Shown here piece after piece: positions 1 to 11,302 of a DNA stretch of 64,000 bases. The stretch spans positions 129,711,840 to 129,775,839 of the forward strand of contig CAMZMU010000041.1 of NCBI GenBank assembly GCA_947311845.1, read 5' to 3'. Both the position numbers and the translations under genes were made by a program. The notes under the pieces are model-generated. The model did no database searches and was not told where the DNA came from. It saw only the letters and a list, made by a program, of their open reading frames with translations. Source of the stretch: Poa pratensis (lineage: Eukaryota > Streptophyta > Magnoliopsida > Poales > Poaceae). Positions within the stretch are counted from its first letter, which is position 1; every line of letters starts with the position of its first letter.

Positions 1-11
1 CTTCCGACCAG

Positions 12-769
12 GGACAAGTACTGCATACTCATCGTCCTAAGCCCGAGGTGGTCCATTGCCACTTATTTTGACTCGGGGAGTTCGAGTAAGAAGAAAGACT
101 ACACCAGAATAAAGGGTGTTCTCGATGAGGCTCTCGAGGGCTACGCCCAAAAGGGAGGCCACTTCGAAAAAGGACAGACGAAGGGGGAATGTCTCACGAA
201 TGACAACAAACACCGGTTCAGGCATGGGACCCAGTTCGATTGCATGAAGCAGAAGCATGGCAGCGTGAAGGATGCCTTCTACGTCCTCCATCACATGAAA
301 GGGTTTGTCCGGGATGCACTGAAAACAAAGTTGCCATCTAGTCTCCGAGAATGGACCAAATTTGCGGGGGAAATCACCGATGATAAGCTTAGAGAAGACT
401 TCCATCTCATCCAGATGGAGTTGTCGCAAATCATCTACGACGATGTTGTGACATCAGGGGGGCCTTCAACAAAGCCAATGGTAGGATAAATCATGCATAC
501 TCGCAACAAGTGCTTCTTTATTTTCTTTACTATAGACTTATCATACTCAATCTATTTATATTATTAACCAATATATATACCTATATTGACACTGCACAAA
601 TATTGACATGGTTGCAAATATGAACACTAATACATGGTTGTATCCATCTCCAGGGTTGTGTCAGAGGGATATCGAAGAACACCTAGCTCTGCAGAATGAC
701 AGCAGGACGTGGACGACGAAAGACGGCTACAAACCGTTCCCGGCGCCGCTCAAGAAGAAGACTCCATGA
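12..769 (+). CDS. CACTA-encoded protein, C-terminal exons with Ulp1-like domain (partial)
   Basis: These are the last exons of a CACTA-encoded protein. Bases 1-11 look like the end of an intron (acceptor CAG at 9-11), as in the homologous gene of CACTA-2. The exon from 12 stays open to 480-489 and aligns with the CACTA-2 exon at 22471-22934: both have a DKYC segment, ATYFDSGSS, and then a DAFYxLxHxx segment about 70 residues on. The spacing resembles the H-D-Q-C core of Ulp1/C48 proteases, but the usual catalytic His (HW) is KY here and the usual Cys (CG) is replaced by DA. A last small exon at about 654-769 ends in TGA after KPFPAPLKKKTP. The exact splice sites near 480 and 654-665 are uncertain because the reading phase differs from CACTA-2. 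The domain assignment is from memory of the family. Confidence 0.6.
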
Positions 770-1073
770 TCATGCTCCTGCTCTTGCTCACCATCATCGC
801 GGCTGTTCTCTATTTGATCATAGTTTAGGCGGTGACAACTTCATTTGTACTATGACTTATGTGACATGAGATGAACTTTTGTACAATTAATTTGGCATTT
901 GCCACTATATGTATGTATCTTGGCTCTAAGTGATGTGATGATATAGTATAATGTGTCTGTTTTAATACCGTGTCAAAATATATTACTGTTTCTATTATTT
1001 TCTATATAAATACTGTAATATACCTGTATTATTGTCAAATACAACAAATAATCGATAATACAGCAAATAATTT

Positions 1074-1424
1074 AGTGGCGCACTCTAAATAATTTTGTGG
1101 CGCACCATATTCTGTGGCGCACGAACAAAGTGCGCCACAGATAAATTATTGTCAAATACAGCAAATAATCGAAAATATTTCTGTGGCGCATGGAAAAAAG
1201 TTTAGTGGCGCACTCTGTTCTGTGGCGCACGGCCTTCCGTGCGCCACAGAAATATTTCTGTGGCACATGCTGGAGGTGCGCCACAGAATTTTCTACTTTC
1301 TGTGGCGCACGGGCGTGGTGCGCCACAGAATAAATATTTTTGTGGCGAGAATTCTGTGGCGCACTCACCATGCGCCACAGAATCCTAAAACGGTGCGCCA
1401 CAGAAAGCCTTTTCTGTACTAGTG
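1074..1424. repeat. CACTA-1 subterminal repeat array
   Basis: About a dozen copies of TTCTGTGGCGCAC or its complement GTGCGCCACAGAA are packed into 350 bp, mostly as inverted pairs separated by 8-20 bp. Each pair could fold into a hairpin. In En/Spm such subterminal motifs bind the TNPA protein; that role here is inferred. The same motif fills both ends of CACTA-2. Confidence 0.85.
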
Positions 1425-3128
1425 ATGCAATGAACAATCATCTATTACACCCCGCTTTCTCATCACAAGCTTGCCCGGATTTTCCTATTCTACAGTACGC
1501 AGATGACACGTTGGTAATAATGCAAGCTTGCCCTTCTCAGATCCAACACGTCAAGAACCTGCTGCTCAGTTTTGCTACAGGACTGAAAGTAAACTATGAT
1601 AAGTCAACAATGTTGCCTATTAATGTTGGTCAAGAAAGACTGCAGCCGATTGTTCAAACTATGGGATGCTCTGTTGGAACATTGCCTTTCTCCTATCTTG
1701 GCATGCCTTTGACGCTTTCAAATCCAATAGTCTCTGACTACATGACATTCCTCTCGAGAATCAGCTCAAGATTAGCTGGATGTTCAACGCTTTTGTCCTA
1801 TGGCGAAAAACTCATCTTGATTAAATCGGTTTTCTCAAGCCTAGCGATCTTCTATATGAGCACTCTGTCCATACCAATTTCAGTACTGCAACAGGCTGAA
1901 AAATACTTTAAACATTGCTTCTGGAGGAAATATGGCATGGAAGATAGAGGCTACTTTGCCTAAGGACCAAGGAGGACTAGGGGTACTGAACTTGCAGGTT
2001 CAGAACAAGGCTCTGCTTCTGAAGCACTTGCACAAGTTCTTCAACGGTCATAGTTTACCGTGGGTCAAACTTGTACAAGAGAAATATTATGTAAATAGAA
2101 CAGTGGATACAAGACCCGTGGGGTCCTTTTGGTGGAAAGGCATCCTGAAACTTCTTCCTGATTACAAAAGAATAGCTAAATGCAAAATAAATAATGGAAG
2201 CTCGGTTCTGTTCTGGTCGGATAGCTGGAATGAAAATATTTGCAAGGACAAATATCCAGAACTCCACTCGTATTGTCTCAATGATAGCCAATCTGTTAGA
2301 GAATTCATTCAACAAACCATGGTGAGTGATAACTTCCATCTACCACTCTCTTCACAAGCCTTTCAACAGCTTCAACCACTACAAGATGAAATGGTTGACG
2401 TGCAGCTTAATAATGAGACAAATAGTTGGAGTTATAATTGGAACTGATCTGAAGTTTACTCTTCTATGAAAGCCTACAAACTCTTGACTCAAGGTCCTCC
2501 TGCACATGAAAATTTTAGAGCAATTTGGAAATCTGCAGTTATTTTTAGATACAAGATCTTCTTTTGGCATGTCCATGACAGAATTAACACGAGGAGCTTA
2601 CTGTCTAGAAAATCATTCCATCTCCCAAGCTACAACTGTGTCTTATGCTCTGATAATAGTGAAGAAACTGCCTTGCACCTCTTCTTTGATTGCCCCTTCT
2701 CCTTTCAATGCTGGGACACAATTGTGAGGGATAAAAAAAAGGGGAATTTCGGTGATAGATGAATGTTGTCTTGCAAGGGATGGATTGCCAAAGAAAATTG
2801 CACTGGATATTCTCATCATGGGCTGTTGGAACATTTGGAAACAGAGAAATGATAAAATCTTCCGAAACATTCAGCCAAACAGAACCTCCTGGAAAGTTCG
2901 GCTCCGCAATGATCTGATCATTCTTGGACATCGCATTAAGCAGAAACATAAAGAGACTCTGAATAAATGGACTGATTTAGTTCTCCCTCCCATTCCAGAT
3001 TAATTGTTTTTCTATGTTAGATAAAACTGGTGTTGGTTAGTCACCTTCAGGTGCACTTTTTGTATTGTTTGTATATATGAGAAAATTGAAAATTACCGTA
3101 GAACAATTGTTCTACGGTTCGTGCCTCA
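1425..3128 (+). pseudogene. LINE-a: 3' half of an L1-type non-LTR retrotransposon
   Basis: A decayed LINE ORF2 fragment follows directly on the CACTA-1 terminus. It starts within the reverse transcriptase at QYADDTLVIM (YADD catalytic motif, about 1494-1523), then SYLGMPL and KLILIKSVFSS, continues after a frameshift near 1935 with PKDQGGLGVLNLQ and SVLFWSDSW, stops at 2447, and resumes at 2466-2762 with the zinc-binding RVT tail (CVLCSDNSEETALHLFFDC). The last coding piece ends at 3003. The 3' UTR has a perfect 22-bp palindrome at 3096-3117 and a short A run at about 3127. The 5' half would lie on the far side of CACTA-1. At least two frameshifts and one stop make it inactive. Confidence 0.85.
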
Positions 3129-3741
3129 AAAAAAAGTCTTATCTCACTCGCCTAGGGTTCCAACAGATTGAACTAGTCCAAATCAGGATTTGAAATATAA
3201 CGAGAATAGGAAAGGAAATGGAATTGCTCCTAGGTCACTAGCTAGAATCGCAAGCTTTGGTAAAGCATTGTTGGATCCATGCTTTCCGGTGTGATCTTTG
3301 TGAAGCAAATATGTCATGCTTCGTGAGGGGATAACTTTGTTGTGGTAGCTACCCGTAGAATGTGTTTTTATCTCGTTAGTAGTTTGCAAATAGGAAAAAT
3401 CTTCTGTCCAAAAATATACACTTAGCACAACGCTCGTGCTTCGCTACGGCGTAAACAACAATTGCCATGAAACCGCAAACAGTGCGGCTAAATGAATCAA
3501 ATAGATGGTTAAGTGATATGTATTAGCTCAATGGGACATTTAAGAATGGCAACTACGATCCTGACACGCCACAAAGCTATGAGATTGACACAGTGCGCGA
3601 AACAGGGTTCCTCACGGGGAACACGGAGTCATCATCCAAAGAGAAAAGGCTCTAGGCCAGACAATTGGACGCCGACAATCAGAGTCATTGGAGACTAGGG
3701 GCGTCATGTGTAACCAACATGAGGTTGTTCTCTCCCACTAG
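3129..3741. other. No recognisable feature
   Basis: AT-rich, non-coding sequence between LINE-a and a MITE. I found no long open frame, terminal repeat or similarity to other parts of the window. Confidence 0.5.
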
Positions 3742-3744
3742 TTA

Positions 3745-3996
3745 GACTAGTCACAATGGGGAGTAACATCAGTGCCACATAGGCAAACAATCTGATGTGG
3801 CGGGTAATTAATGAGGAGAGAGATAGTTGTGGTAACTAGTTATGTTACCATAACATCACATATTTCAAGGCAAGATGAGTGTATAACCTATTAAATATGA
3901 CACTACATATATGTTACTCCCCACTATGGAGGTAGTAACTTAGAGTAGTAACATATACATGTTACTAGTCTAAGTTACTCCCCATTGTGACTAGTC
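3745..3996. mobile_element. Tourist-like MITE (PIF/Harbinger type), 252 bp
   Basis: The element has terminal inverted repeats: the left end reads GACTAGTCACAATGGGGAGT and the right end is its near-exact complement. It is flanked by the trinucleotide TTA at 3742-3744 and 3997-3999, the target duplication typical of PIF/Harbinger MITEs. It has no coding capacity. Confidence 0.87.
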
Positions 3997-3999
3997 TTA

Positions 4000-4464
4000 T
4001 GGTTCCTTTTTCCCCGGGGAGATGGGTAAGTGTGTGGTGGGTGCGTCATGGTTGCGGTGGAGGAACCATGTAGTGTGGAAGAGCTGCTACGCCAAGCGGG
4101 ACAGGAAAACATAGTGGAAGTTCCTTAAGATGTCACCGCGCCATTGCATGCAAGTTGACACAGGGCAACAATTTATACCCGTTAGCATGATAGTTAAGAC
4201 AAAAGTTTTGAATTTAGCAGATAGTTAAGACGAAAGGGTTTAAAACGATCGAAACACTTTCCTGCATCAAGTAGTCTGCCGTAATCACACCCTCTCTATG
4301 GCGAAAAGTTCTTGTGCCACTTATCAGAATCTCCCGATTGGCTTGTCGATCAGTCAGCTCCTTAGCCTTATTATGTATGAACAGCTGCGTTTAGGTTCAT
4401 TCCTTTTCACCAAATGGAATCTCCCTCTTTGATTCGATTGAATGAAAAGATGGGAAGACAGTTA
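4000..4464. other. No recognisable feature
   Basis: Non-coding sequence before the first recognisable base of the cyclin-array 5' flank at about 4465. No open frame or repeat was identified. Confidence 0.45.
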
Positions 4465-4623
4465 GATAGATAAACTATCAAGCGATCCAATCAATCAATA
4501 GACAAATCACCTTCATCACTCTTGCTAAAATGTATGCACTAATCGGAACTCAAACCGAAAGGCACACACTATGAGCAGACATACATATGCATGTCGGATG
4601 TTCAGTCGAAACAAATATGAACC

Positions 4624-4935
4624 GAGGACGCGCCAGTGGCGCAGTGGTAGTACTCGGCAGTGGCCGGTCTACCGGCCCGGGTTCGACTTCCAGTGGGAGC
4701 AAATATCCGGGTTGCCTCACTAATTCCCTCCCGCGGTTCGGTCAGAGGTATTGCAGTGCTACCCACTGCCACAGGGTTTATCCCTGGAGTTGTCTAGGCT
4801 CGCGGTTAGTACTAGGATATGTTCTAGCTTGTGCACTAGGGCGTGCGTGTGTGTGGTGTGCGTGTGGTGTGAGTTAGTGCATGAGTTCAGATACTACTAC
4901 TGTACTAAGTCGAGGGAAATCTCAAAAAAAAAAAA
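4624..4935 (+). mobile_element. tRNA-derived SINE, 312 bp
   Basis: The head carries an RNA polymerase III internal promoter: A box TGGCGCAGTGG at 4637-4647 and B box GGTTCGACTTCC at 4680-4691. A GT-rich body and a run of about 13 A follow. The target duplication is ACAAATATGAACC at 4611-4623 and ACAAACATGAACC at 4936-4948 (one mismatch). The paralogous 5' flank at about 32915 carries the empty site, ACAAGCATGAACC. This is a clear SINE and not a functional tRNA gene. Confidence 0.9.
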
Positions 4936-5248
4936 ACAAACATGAACCTACTAAAAGAACAGTGAAAAAAAAAAGAATCGTCATCTGTTTCTTTATTTAA
5001 TAATATATGTCATGTCGGCAATATGCATACTTGGCATTTGCAGGAGGGTGAATCTCCAGTATGGTTAATCTAAGCAACATCACGACATAAGAGAGTTGTA
5101 AGATCTTTAGTTATGGACGTCTTATATTAATACTCTACTCTTGGAAGTCAGAACACAACAGTCGGTTATTCAAGATAGTCGTTGGTGGATCGGCTGTTGA
5201 ACACTTAAGTATGAGTTACTACACACACCCAGCTGACGCCTATAGATA

Positions 5249-5631
5249 CTCCCTCCGTTTTTATATACAAGGCCGCTATCAAATATACGATTTTGCTTCT
5301 ATACAAGGCCACTATCGTTAAACGAGAAAAATTGATGGCATTTTTCCCTCGTAGGCTCCCCACGCTGCATAAATCTTCTCATCATTAATTACTCACATTA
5401 CTTGCTACATGCATGCATTTGACCATGCGTTACTACTATTGGTCTACATGATGTGCCCGGATGAAAGATGTCATGTAAAGCAATAATTAGCCCCTAAAAC
5501 GATGAGTTATTCCCTCAATCCAGTAACATGACTAGCTTTGCCAACTAGTTAATCAAGCATTAATTAGTTTGATTTTCTGTCTTGGTATCCGGAATTGGAG
5601 TTTGTGGCCTTGTATACAAAAACAGAGGGAG
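5249..5631. mobile_element. Stowaway-like (Tc1/Mariner) element, 383 bp
   Basis: The ends are CTCCCTCCGTTTTTATATAC and its imperfect complement (GTATACAAAAACAGAGGGAG), flanked by TA at 5247-5248 and 5632-5633. The paralogous flank at about 35367 has the uninterrupted target TAGATATCCAGCAT. It has no coding sequence and presumably moved with a Mariner transposase supplied elsewhere. Confidence 0.9.
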
Positions 5632-6129
5632 TATCCAGCATCTCCTCACGGAAGAATGAATAGCTAAACCGAAGAACAAACCTTCCTTCCTTTGTGAGAA
5701 CTGTTTAATTTATGAAGATAGCATAAACACGCCTTTGTCCAGTCACATCCGTTGTGTGAATAATTGTGAATGGGGTGCACCGGAAGTATTTGAGCGTGAT
5801 ATTGAGAGACCCATTGTTTCTCTAGGATGTATGCACTGGTTTTGTTGGTGTCTTAGGTTACCGCTCGGAAGTTAAAAGGTACTACTAGCTACCAACTACA
5901 CCTCTGTTTAGGAAGAGTACAAGGACGACAACACACCTTACTAATACTATTAGTTCCACAATTTCATCTGGTCTAAGAAAGTTGGGTGCGTGCATGGTAA
6001 TTGGGTTACTCGAGTTTCATGTGGTTTCGGACAAGCCATGAAGGTCATTTTCAGCAACATCAATTAGGAGTGGTACATGAAGATCAAATCCATGCAGAGC
6101 AGAATATACAACTGTACGGAAACTACATA

Positions 6130-6285
6130 GGGCCCTTTTGTTTGGTCTTATTTTGGCTTTGGCTTTAAGCCTCTAAATAGGTGTTTTTTTGGCTTTTGGA
6201 TTTTGCAAGCCAGCACCTATTTAGGTGTTTTTCTGGCTTAAACCCAAATACAAAAAAGTCAAAATAAGCCCAAACAAAAGGACCC
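6130..6285. mobile_element. Tourist-like MITE, 156 bp
   Basis: The left end GGGCCCTTTTGTTTGGTCTT is mirrored at the right end by the complement of GGGTCCTTTTGTTTGGGCTT. The target duplication ATA lies at 6127-6129 and 6286-6288. The second unit (about 13634) has the uninterrupted ACTACATAGTATACC. Ends and trinucleotide duplication place it with PIF/Harbinger. Confidence 0.9.
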
Positions 6286-6399
6286 ATAGTATACCAACCG
6301 AGCAAGAAACCTGCGTTGCTCGAATTGTTGGCACCTATCACAACCGGGCATAGGCTTTCTTCGATTCGGCTCCACAATGCTCGACGTCATGGAAGCCAT

Positions 6400-9300
6400 G
6401 GTGTATAAGAGCCCAATTCGGAAATCCTCTCCCACAAACCTGCAGCGGGCATTCAATGGATTGCCAATGGGGACTTCAATCAAATCTATCGGGCAAGAGA
6501 CAAGAACAAAAGACCGTCGAGTCGTAGCCGGATAAATCGCTTTAGAGAAACTCTTCAACTCTGTGAGCTCCATGAGATTCATCTTCAAAACCGCCGTTTC
6601 ACCTGGAGCAATGGAAGGGCAAATCCTACCTTAAGCAAATTTGACTACGTCTTCTACAACTATGAATGGGATGTTGATTGCGGCAACCACATCCTCCATG
6701 CCCTCTCGTCTTCGCTCTCGGACCATTGCCCTCTACTTCTTGCCGGGGTGGCTGGCCCTCGGAGACCTAGAGTGTTCAAGTTCAAAAACTTCTGGGTCAA
6801 GATGCTAGGCTTCCGTGATGTGGTGAATGAAGCTTGGTCCGAACCTATCCCGCCTTGATATGCCAGGCTTCCACAAGCTAAAGAAGCTCGGTACTCGTCT
6901 GTGAAAGTGGAGCTCCTCCTTCACTTCCCACGCCAAGCTCCACCTTCACATGGCCCTCGAGATCATTCTCCGCCTTGATATTGCGCAAGAGCATAGAGCT
7001 CTCTCTCCCGAAGAAGTTGATCTATATAAGAGTCTCAAGCGGAGAATCATTAGCTTGGCGGTGCTTGAGAGGTCTAGAAAGCAACAATGTGCCCGCATTA
7101 AAAACTTGAAAGAAGGGGATGCTAACACGAAGTTTTTTCATACCAAGGTGAATGGGCGAAGACGCAAAAACTTCATCTTTAAACTCTCCAATGGTCATGG
7201 GTGGGTCACCGATCATGATGGCAAGGAAGGTTTGATTAAAAACCATTTCTCCAATGTGTTGGGCCGTGGCCCCCCAAGCTCCAAGGACTTCAAGTGGGAG
7301 GCACTGCAGTTCCCAAGCTGTGACCTCGCCAACCTTGGGGATGTTTTTTCGGAGGGGGAGGTCTTCTTGGCCATCAAGTCCATGTCAAGTGACAAAGCGT
7401 CGGGTCCGGATGGCTTCACTGGGGCTTTTTTTAAAGCTTGTTGGCCTACTATTAAAAGTGATGTGATGCGGGCTATCCAACAATTCTCCGACCTTCGCAC
7501 CGGAAGTTTTCATTGGCTCAACTCGGCAAACATTGTGCTCTTGCCGAAAAAGGAGGGGGTCGAGGCGGTCTTCGACTACCGTCCCATTAGTCTCATCCAT
7601 GCCATAGCCAAAATTATTGCCAAGATGATGTCCTCCCGCCTCGCACCTCTCATGGACACTCTAATCTCCAAGTCTCAAAGCGCCTTCATCAAGGGGAGAA
7701 GTATTCATGACAACTTCATGTGTGTGAGAAACTATGTATGAAGAATGCACCGAACCAACACGCCAACCATTCTCCTCAAGCTTGACATCAAGAAGGCCTT
7801 TGACTCCGTGCGGTGGTCTTTCTTGCTTGACCTTTTACAGAGGCGAGGTTTCCCCGCAAAGTTTTGAAACTGGGTGGCGGCCCTCCTTGTCACCGCGTCC
7901 TATCGTGTCTTGCTAAATGGAGTTTCGGGCTCGCCAATTTTGCATGGGAGAGGGCTTAGGCAAGGAGACCCTCTCTCGCCTCTTCTCTTTGACCTCGTCA
8001 TCGACCCTCTGCAACAACTTCTTGACTTGGCCACGGCTAATGGAGACCTACACCGGCTGCGGGGTCGCGGTCCCATCATCCGCACCTCTCTCTATGCCGA
8101 TGATGCCGCCATTTTCATGGCGCCAATCAAGGAGGACTTCAGTACTTTGGCGACTATTCTTGAGGGGTTTGGAGGTGTTACGGGGCTGGTCACCAATGTG
8201 CTCAAAAGTCAAGCGATTCCAATTCGGTGCTCTCTTTTGGACCTCGACGACATCATGCAACCTCTCCCGGTGCAACGCTGCACCTTCCCCATTAAATACT
8301 TGGGCCTCCCCTTATCTCATATGCGTCTCAAAGCTATCGATGTGCAGCCTCTTGTTGACAAAGTGTCCTCCAAACTTGTGCCTTGGCATGGCAAGAACAT
8401 TGCGACAGCGGGGAGAGGCGCCCTTATCAAGTCGGTGATTACTTCGCAAGCTGTCTACCACTTGACTCCTCTCGTGACCCCCCAGGCATTTTACAATCGG
8501 TGAACAAGATTGAGAGAGCCTTTTTTTGGGCGGCGGCGAAAAAAGTTTCGGGAGGGAAATGCAAAGTTAATTGGAAAACTGTTTGCAGGCCAAAAGACAA
8601 GGTTTTATGGACCTTGACAAGTTCGCTAGAGCGCTTCGTCTTCGTTGGCCGTGGCTCCAATGGAAGGACCCCGACAAGGCGTGGATCAGCAAAGAGAATC
8701 CTTGCAATGAGGAGGACATGGATCTCTTCTATGCGGCCACTGTCATCACCATTGGCGACGGCCACACAACAAATTTTTGGCAATCGCCGTGGCTTCATGG
8801 GCTGAAACCGAAGCCGGTGGCCCCTTCTATCTTTGCCATCTCCACTAGGAAAAACTTCACCGTCAATAAGGGAATCACGGATGATTTTCGGATCACCAAC
8901 ATCAACATGGCCGAGGGCATCACCGTTGAACACATCACCGAGTTCGTCAATCTTTGGATGAAAGTGAGTGAGTGAGTTTCATCTCGTGGAGGGCACGGCC
9001 GATGACATCACTTGGAAGTTCACCACCTCCGGCTTATACACGGCCGCCTCCGCCTACAATGCACAATTCGAGGGATGGACGAGATCCACTATGCCCGAGA
9101 TGGTTTGGAAGAACTGGGCGCCTCCCAAGTGCAAGCTCTTCGCTTGGCTTGTTCTCCAATACCGGGTGTGGACGGCCGACCGGCTCCAACGCCGTGGTTG
9201 GCCAAACTGTGGCCTTTGCCAGCTTTGCAAGAGGGAGGATGAATCCTCTACACATCTTTTTTTCAAATGCCGCTTCACTATCCGCATTTGGAACATGGTG

Positions 9301-9730
9301 ATCGCTTGGCTAGGTCTCTCAACGATCGACACTAGCCATTGGCTTTCTTTCAGTTCCATGCAAGATTGGTGGATTTCCGTCATCTACAACAATGGCACAC
9401 GGCGCAAATCCTTGGTCTCCCTGATCATGCTTGTTTGTTGGGAGGTTTGGACTGAAAGGAACGCGCGTGTTTTCCGCCATATTTCCACCATGCCATCGGT
9501 GATTTTAGCGCGGATCAAATCCGAGTCGGCCTTGTGGAGCGCCGCCGGGGCTAAGCACTTGGGATCCATCTTGCCGGGAGAGTAGCCTTTTGCGGGTTTT
9601 TCTGAGCGTCTCTCTCGCTCGTTGGGTTTGTAATACGAGTGTGCTTGCTCGTTCGTGTGGAGTTGTAAAACTTCTGTTATTCTCCTTCTTATTTAATCAA
9701 TAAGGCAAATCTTTTGCCTTCGTTTTCAAA
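6400..9730 (+). pseudogene. LINE-b: 5'-truncated L1-type ORF2 remnant
   Basis: A non-LTR retrotransposon remnant. It begins in the C-terminal part of the endonuclease (IANGDFNQIYRARD at about 6458, then RRFTWSNG and SDHCPLLL). The reverse transcriptase follows: KASGPDGF, LLPKK and YRPISL in 6950-7741, KLDIKKAFDSVRWSFL after a stop at 7739, RGLRQGDPLSPLLF and LYADDAAIF in 7874-8503. The connecting region and zinc tail (CGLCQLCKREDESSTHLFFKC) lie in 8571-9585, ending at a TAG. Several stops and frameshifts break it. It interrupts cyclin 5' flank copy 1, which resumes at about 9733. The exact ends and target duplication could not be set because the A tail is degenerate. Confidence 0.88.
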
Positions 9731-9732
9731 AG

Positions 9733-10404
9733 ATGGAGACAGACCCTGTTTCAACTTTGACCGAGGCTTTGCGCTCATACGCATCGGCACCAACATGATG
9801 GAGGCTAACATCATGTTCATCTACGGCTGCTATTGCTACGATGTTGTCTCCGGTGTCTCCAATCTCAAAACTTGTCTTGCTCGCTCAATCGCATAGCCTC
9901 ACGGTGTGTCGATATTACAATAGTCACTCTTAAATGTTTTAATTAATTAACCTTTACATATCTCTTAATCATGTAATTTATTCAGTTTACCGCATTGTTG
10001 CCCGGCTAATTAGAACAAACGTTTGACTGTAGCGTAACGTGGACATTGTGCTAGTTCTGTTGAACTTCCAAAAAGAGTGGGTTTTAAATTTTTGAAAGTA
10101 GATTGGTAGAATTTTCTGAAAGTTCATCTCTTCAATTCGCTAAATCTCCTAACAAATATCTGAATTTTGTTCACAAGGTTCCGAAGTTGGTATCTCAAAT
10201 CGATTACCTATGGCCCGAAAACAGGCGGGGCCAACTAAATCCCAATCCAACATCATAAAGTGATTAGGTGTTCACCCTGTTGGCTTATAGTACTCGGAGT
10301 TGGACTAGACTACAAGATCCCAATCCGACTCGAACACAATTCAGGTATCGATCCTAGGTTGTGGTTGTGATGCTATGTTCCCGTGAACTCAATCACCAAA
10401 GGGG
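9733..10404 (+). repeat. Cyclin-unit 5' flank, copy 1 (right part, proximal)
   Basis: Resumes the flank after LINE-b and matches 13780-14330 plus 15415-15560, and 38370-39050. Shared landmarks include CGCTCAATCGCATAGCC, TTAATTAATTAACC and GTGTTCACC. It leads directly into the start of cyclin A. The segment corresponding to the TATA-like CATAAATAAG of units C and D is altered here. Confidence 0.8.
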
Positions 10405-10533
10405 ATGGCCAATCCGGCCAAACTCCCGTCGATGCCGCTACCGGCGACGTCCCTACAGCCTCCGCCCACGGTCCATCGCCGCGCGTCCCTCCAGTCAAGC
10501 CCACGGTCGCGTCCGTTGAGGCTTATGATCAAG

Positions 10534-11148
10534 GAAAACCCAATTTGACGCATGTTGCGCCCGTTACGGGTGCAACACGTACCTCCCCCGTGCACGTCGT
10601 GCCTCACAGGTGCGCTATGTGGGCTGGCCCATGTTAGGCGCGGCGGAGGAAGGTGACCGGGGAGGATGAAGATGGCCGAGGAGGAAGAAGAAGACCACAC
10701 TCGCTGGAGATGGGGATGACACGGCTGGCCACGGTGTCGCCGGCGGCGAGGCCTGGACCCCATTGGGGACAGGGACGACGCGGCTGGCCGCGGCATCGCT
10801 GACCGAGGTGAGGAAGAAACTTAACATGGAGCATGGGGGAGGGGGTCGGGTACGGTACGGGAGCTCACCGGGGTGAGGGTTTAGCGGGAAGGTCGAGGCG
10901 GTGGCGGACCGGAATTGGGCCGCGGTTGGAGGAGGGTGGGGGCATCGAGGCACTGCAGGAGCGGCGTCGGCCGCGGGTAGCGGTAGCAGGCGGCTTGGCC
11001 GGCGGAGGAGGCAGGGGGATTGGGGCGAGGGTCGTGGCCGGCGGCGGAGGCGGGTCGGCGGAGGCAACGCGGAGGCAGAGACAGCGCGGCAGAGAAGGTA
11101 CGCATTGCGCCCGTAGCGGGTGCAACAGGCGTCAAATATGGCCTCCCG
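10534..11148. mobile_element. MULE-like element with GC-rich cargo (Pack-MULE candidate), 615 bp
   Basis: It sits in the cyclin A coding region and is flanked by a 9-bp duplication, ATGATCAAG (10525-10533) and ACGATCAAG (11149-11157). Copy B shows the empty site ACGATCAAG. Terminal inverted repeats of about 48 bp share ATTTGACGC, TGTTGC, CCCG, TACGGG, GCAA and CGTAC at matching distances. The interior (10583-11097) is strongly GC-rich, unlike most nearby transposons, and open in several frames. Nine-base duplications and long inverted repeats fit Mutator-like elements. Whether the cargo is a captured gene fragment is inference. Confidence 0.75.
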
Positions 11149-11302
11149 ACGATCAAGACATCGACGCGTACTATGGAGTCCGCTCCTAGGCGCCGCACTG
11201 CACCAGACTACATGGCGCTCCATACAAAGCGGGGCGAGCCGGCGGCCTTGCGCGCTGTCCTCGTTGAGTGGCTCGCCTCCCTCGCGCCGATCCTGTACTT
11301 CC

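Larger units (their letters stand above)
1..1424 (+). mobile_element. CACTA (En/Spm) transposon CACTA-1, 3' end
   Basis: This is the right-hand end of a CACTA-superfamily DNA transposon whose body lies before the window. The terminus is TACTAGTG at 1417-1424, the reverse complement of CACTAGTA, and the preceding bases match the start of CACTA-2 at 21646 (CACTAGTACAGAAAAG). A dense array of GTGGCGCAC motifs in both orientations precedes it, as expected of CACTA subterminal regions. The last exons of its gene lie at 1-769. The element sits inside LINE-a: the reverse-transcriptase frame resumes directly after 1424. The 3-bp target duplication would be ATG at 1425-1427, but the left side is not visible. 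Confidence 0.88.
4465..6400 (+). repeat. Cyclin-unit 5' flank, copy 1 (left part)
   Basis: Sequence from about 4465 (AGATAAACTATCAAGCGATC) matches 32768 onward, and that from about 5060 (TCTAAGCAACAT) matches 35198 onward. From about 5160 it also matches 13050 onward (TTATTCAAGATAGT). These are the upstream regions of the cyclin copies. In this copy the flank is interrupted by a SINE, a Stowaway MITE, a Tourist MITE and then LINE-b, after which it resumes at about 9733. No gene is visible in it. Confidence 0.8.

Noticed and set aside
1072..1437. Open frames on both strands, likewise 21647-21957 and 28196-28556
   Set aside because: They are made of stop-free subterminal CACTA repeats and read as repeats of SVAH and APQN words on either strand; not genes.
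4637..4691. tRNA gene
   Set aside because: A and B boxes are present, but the sequence sits at the head of a 312-bp element with A tail and target duplication; it is a SINE head and not a folding tRNA.
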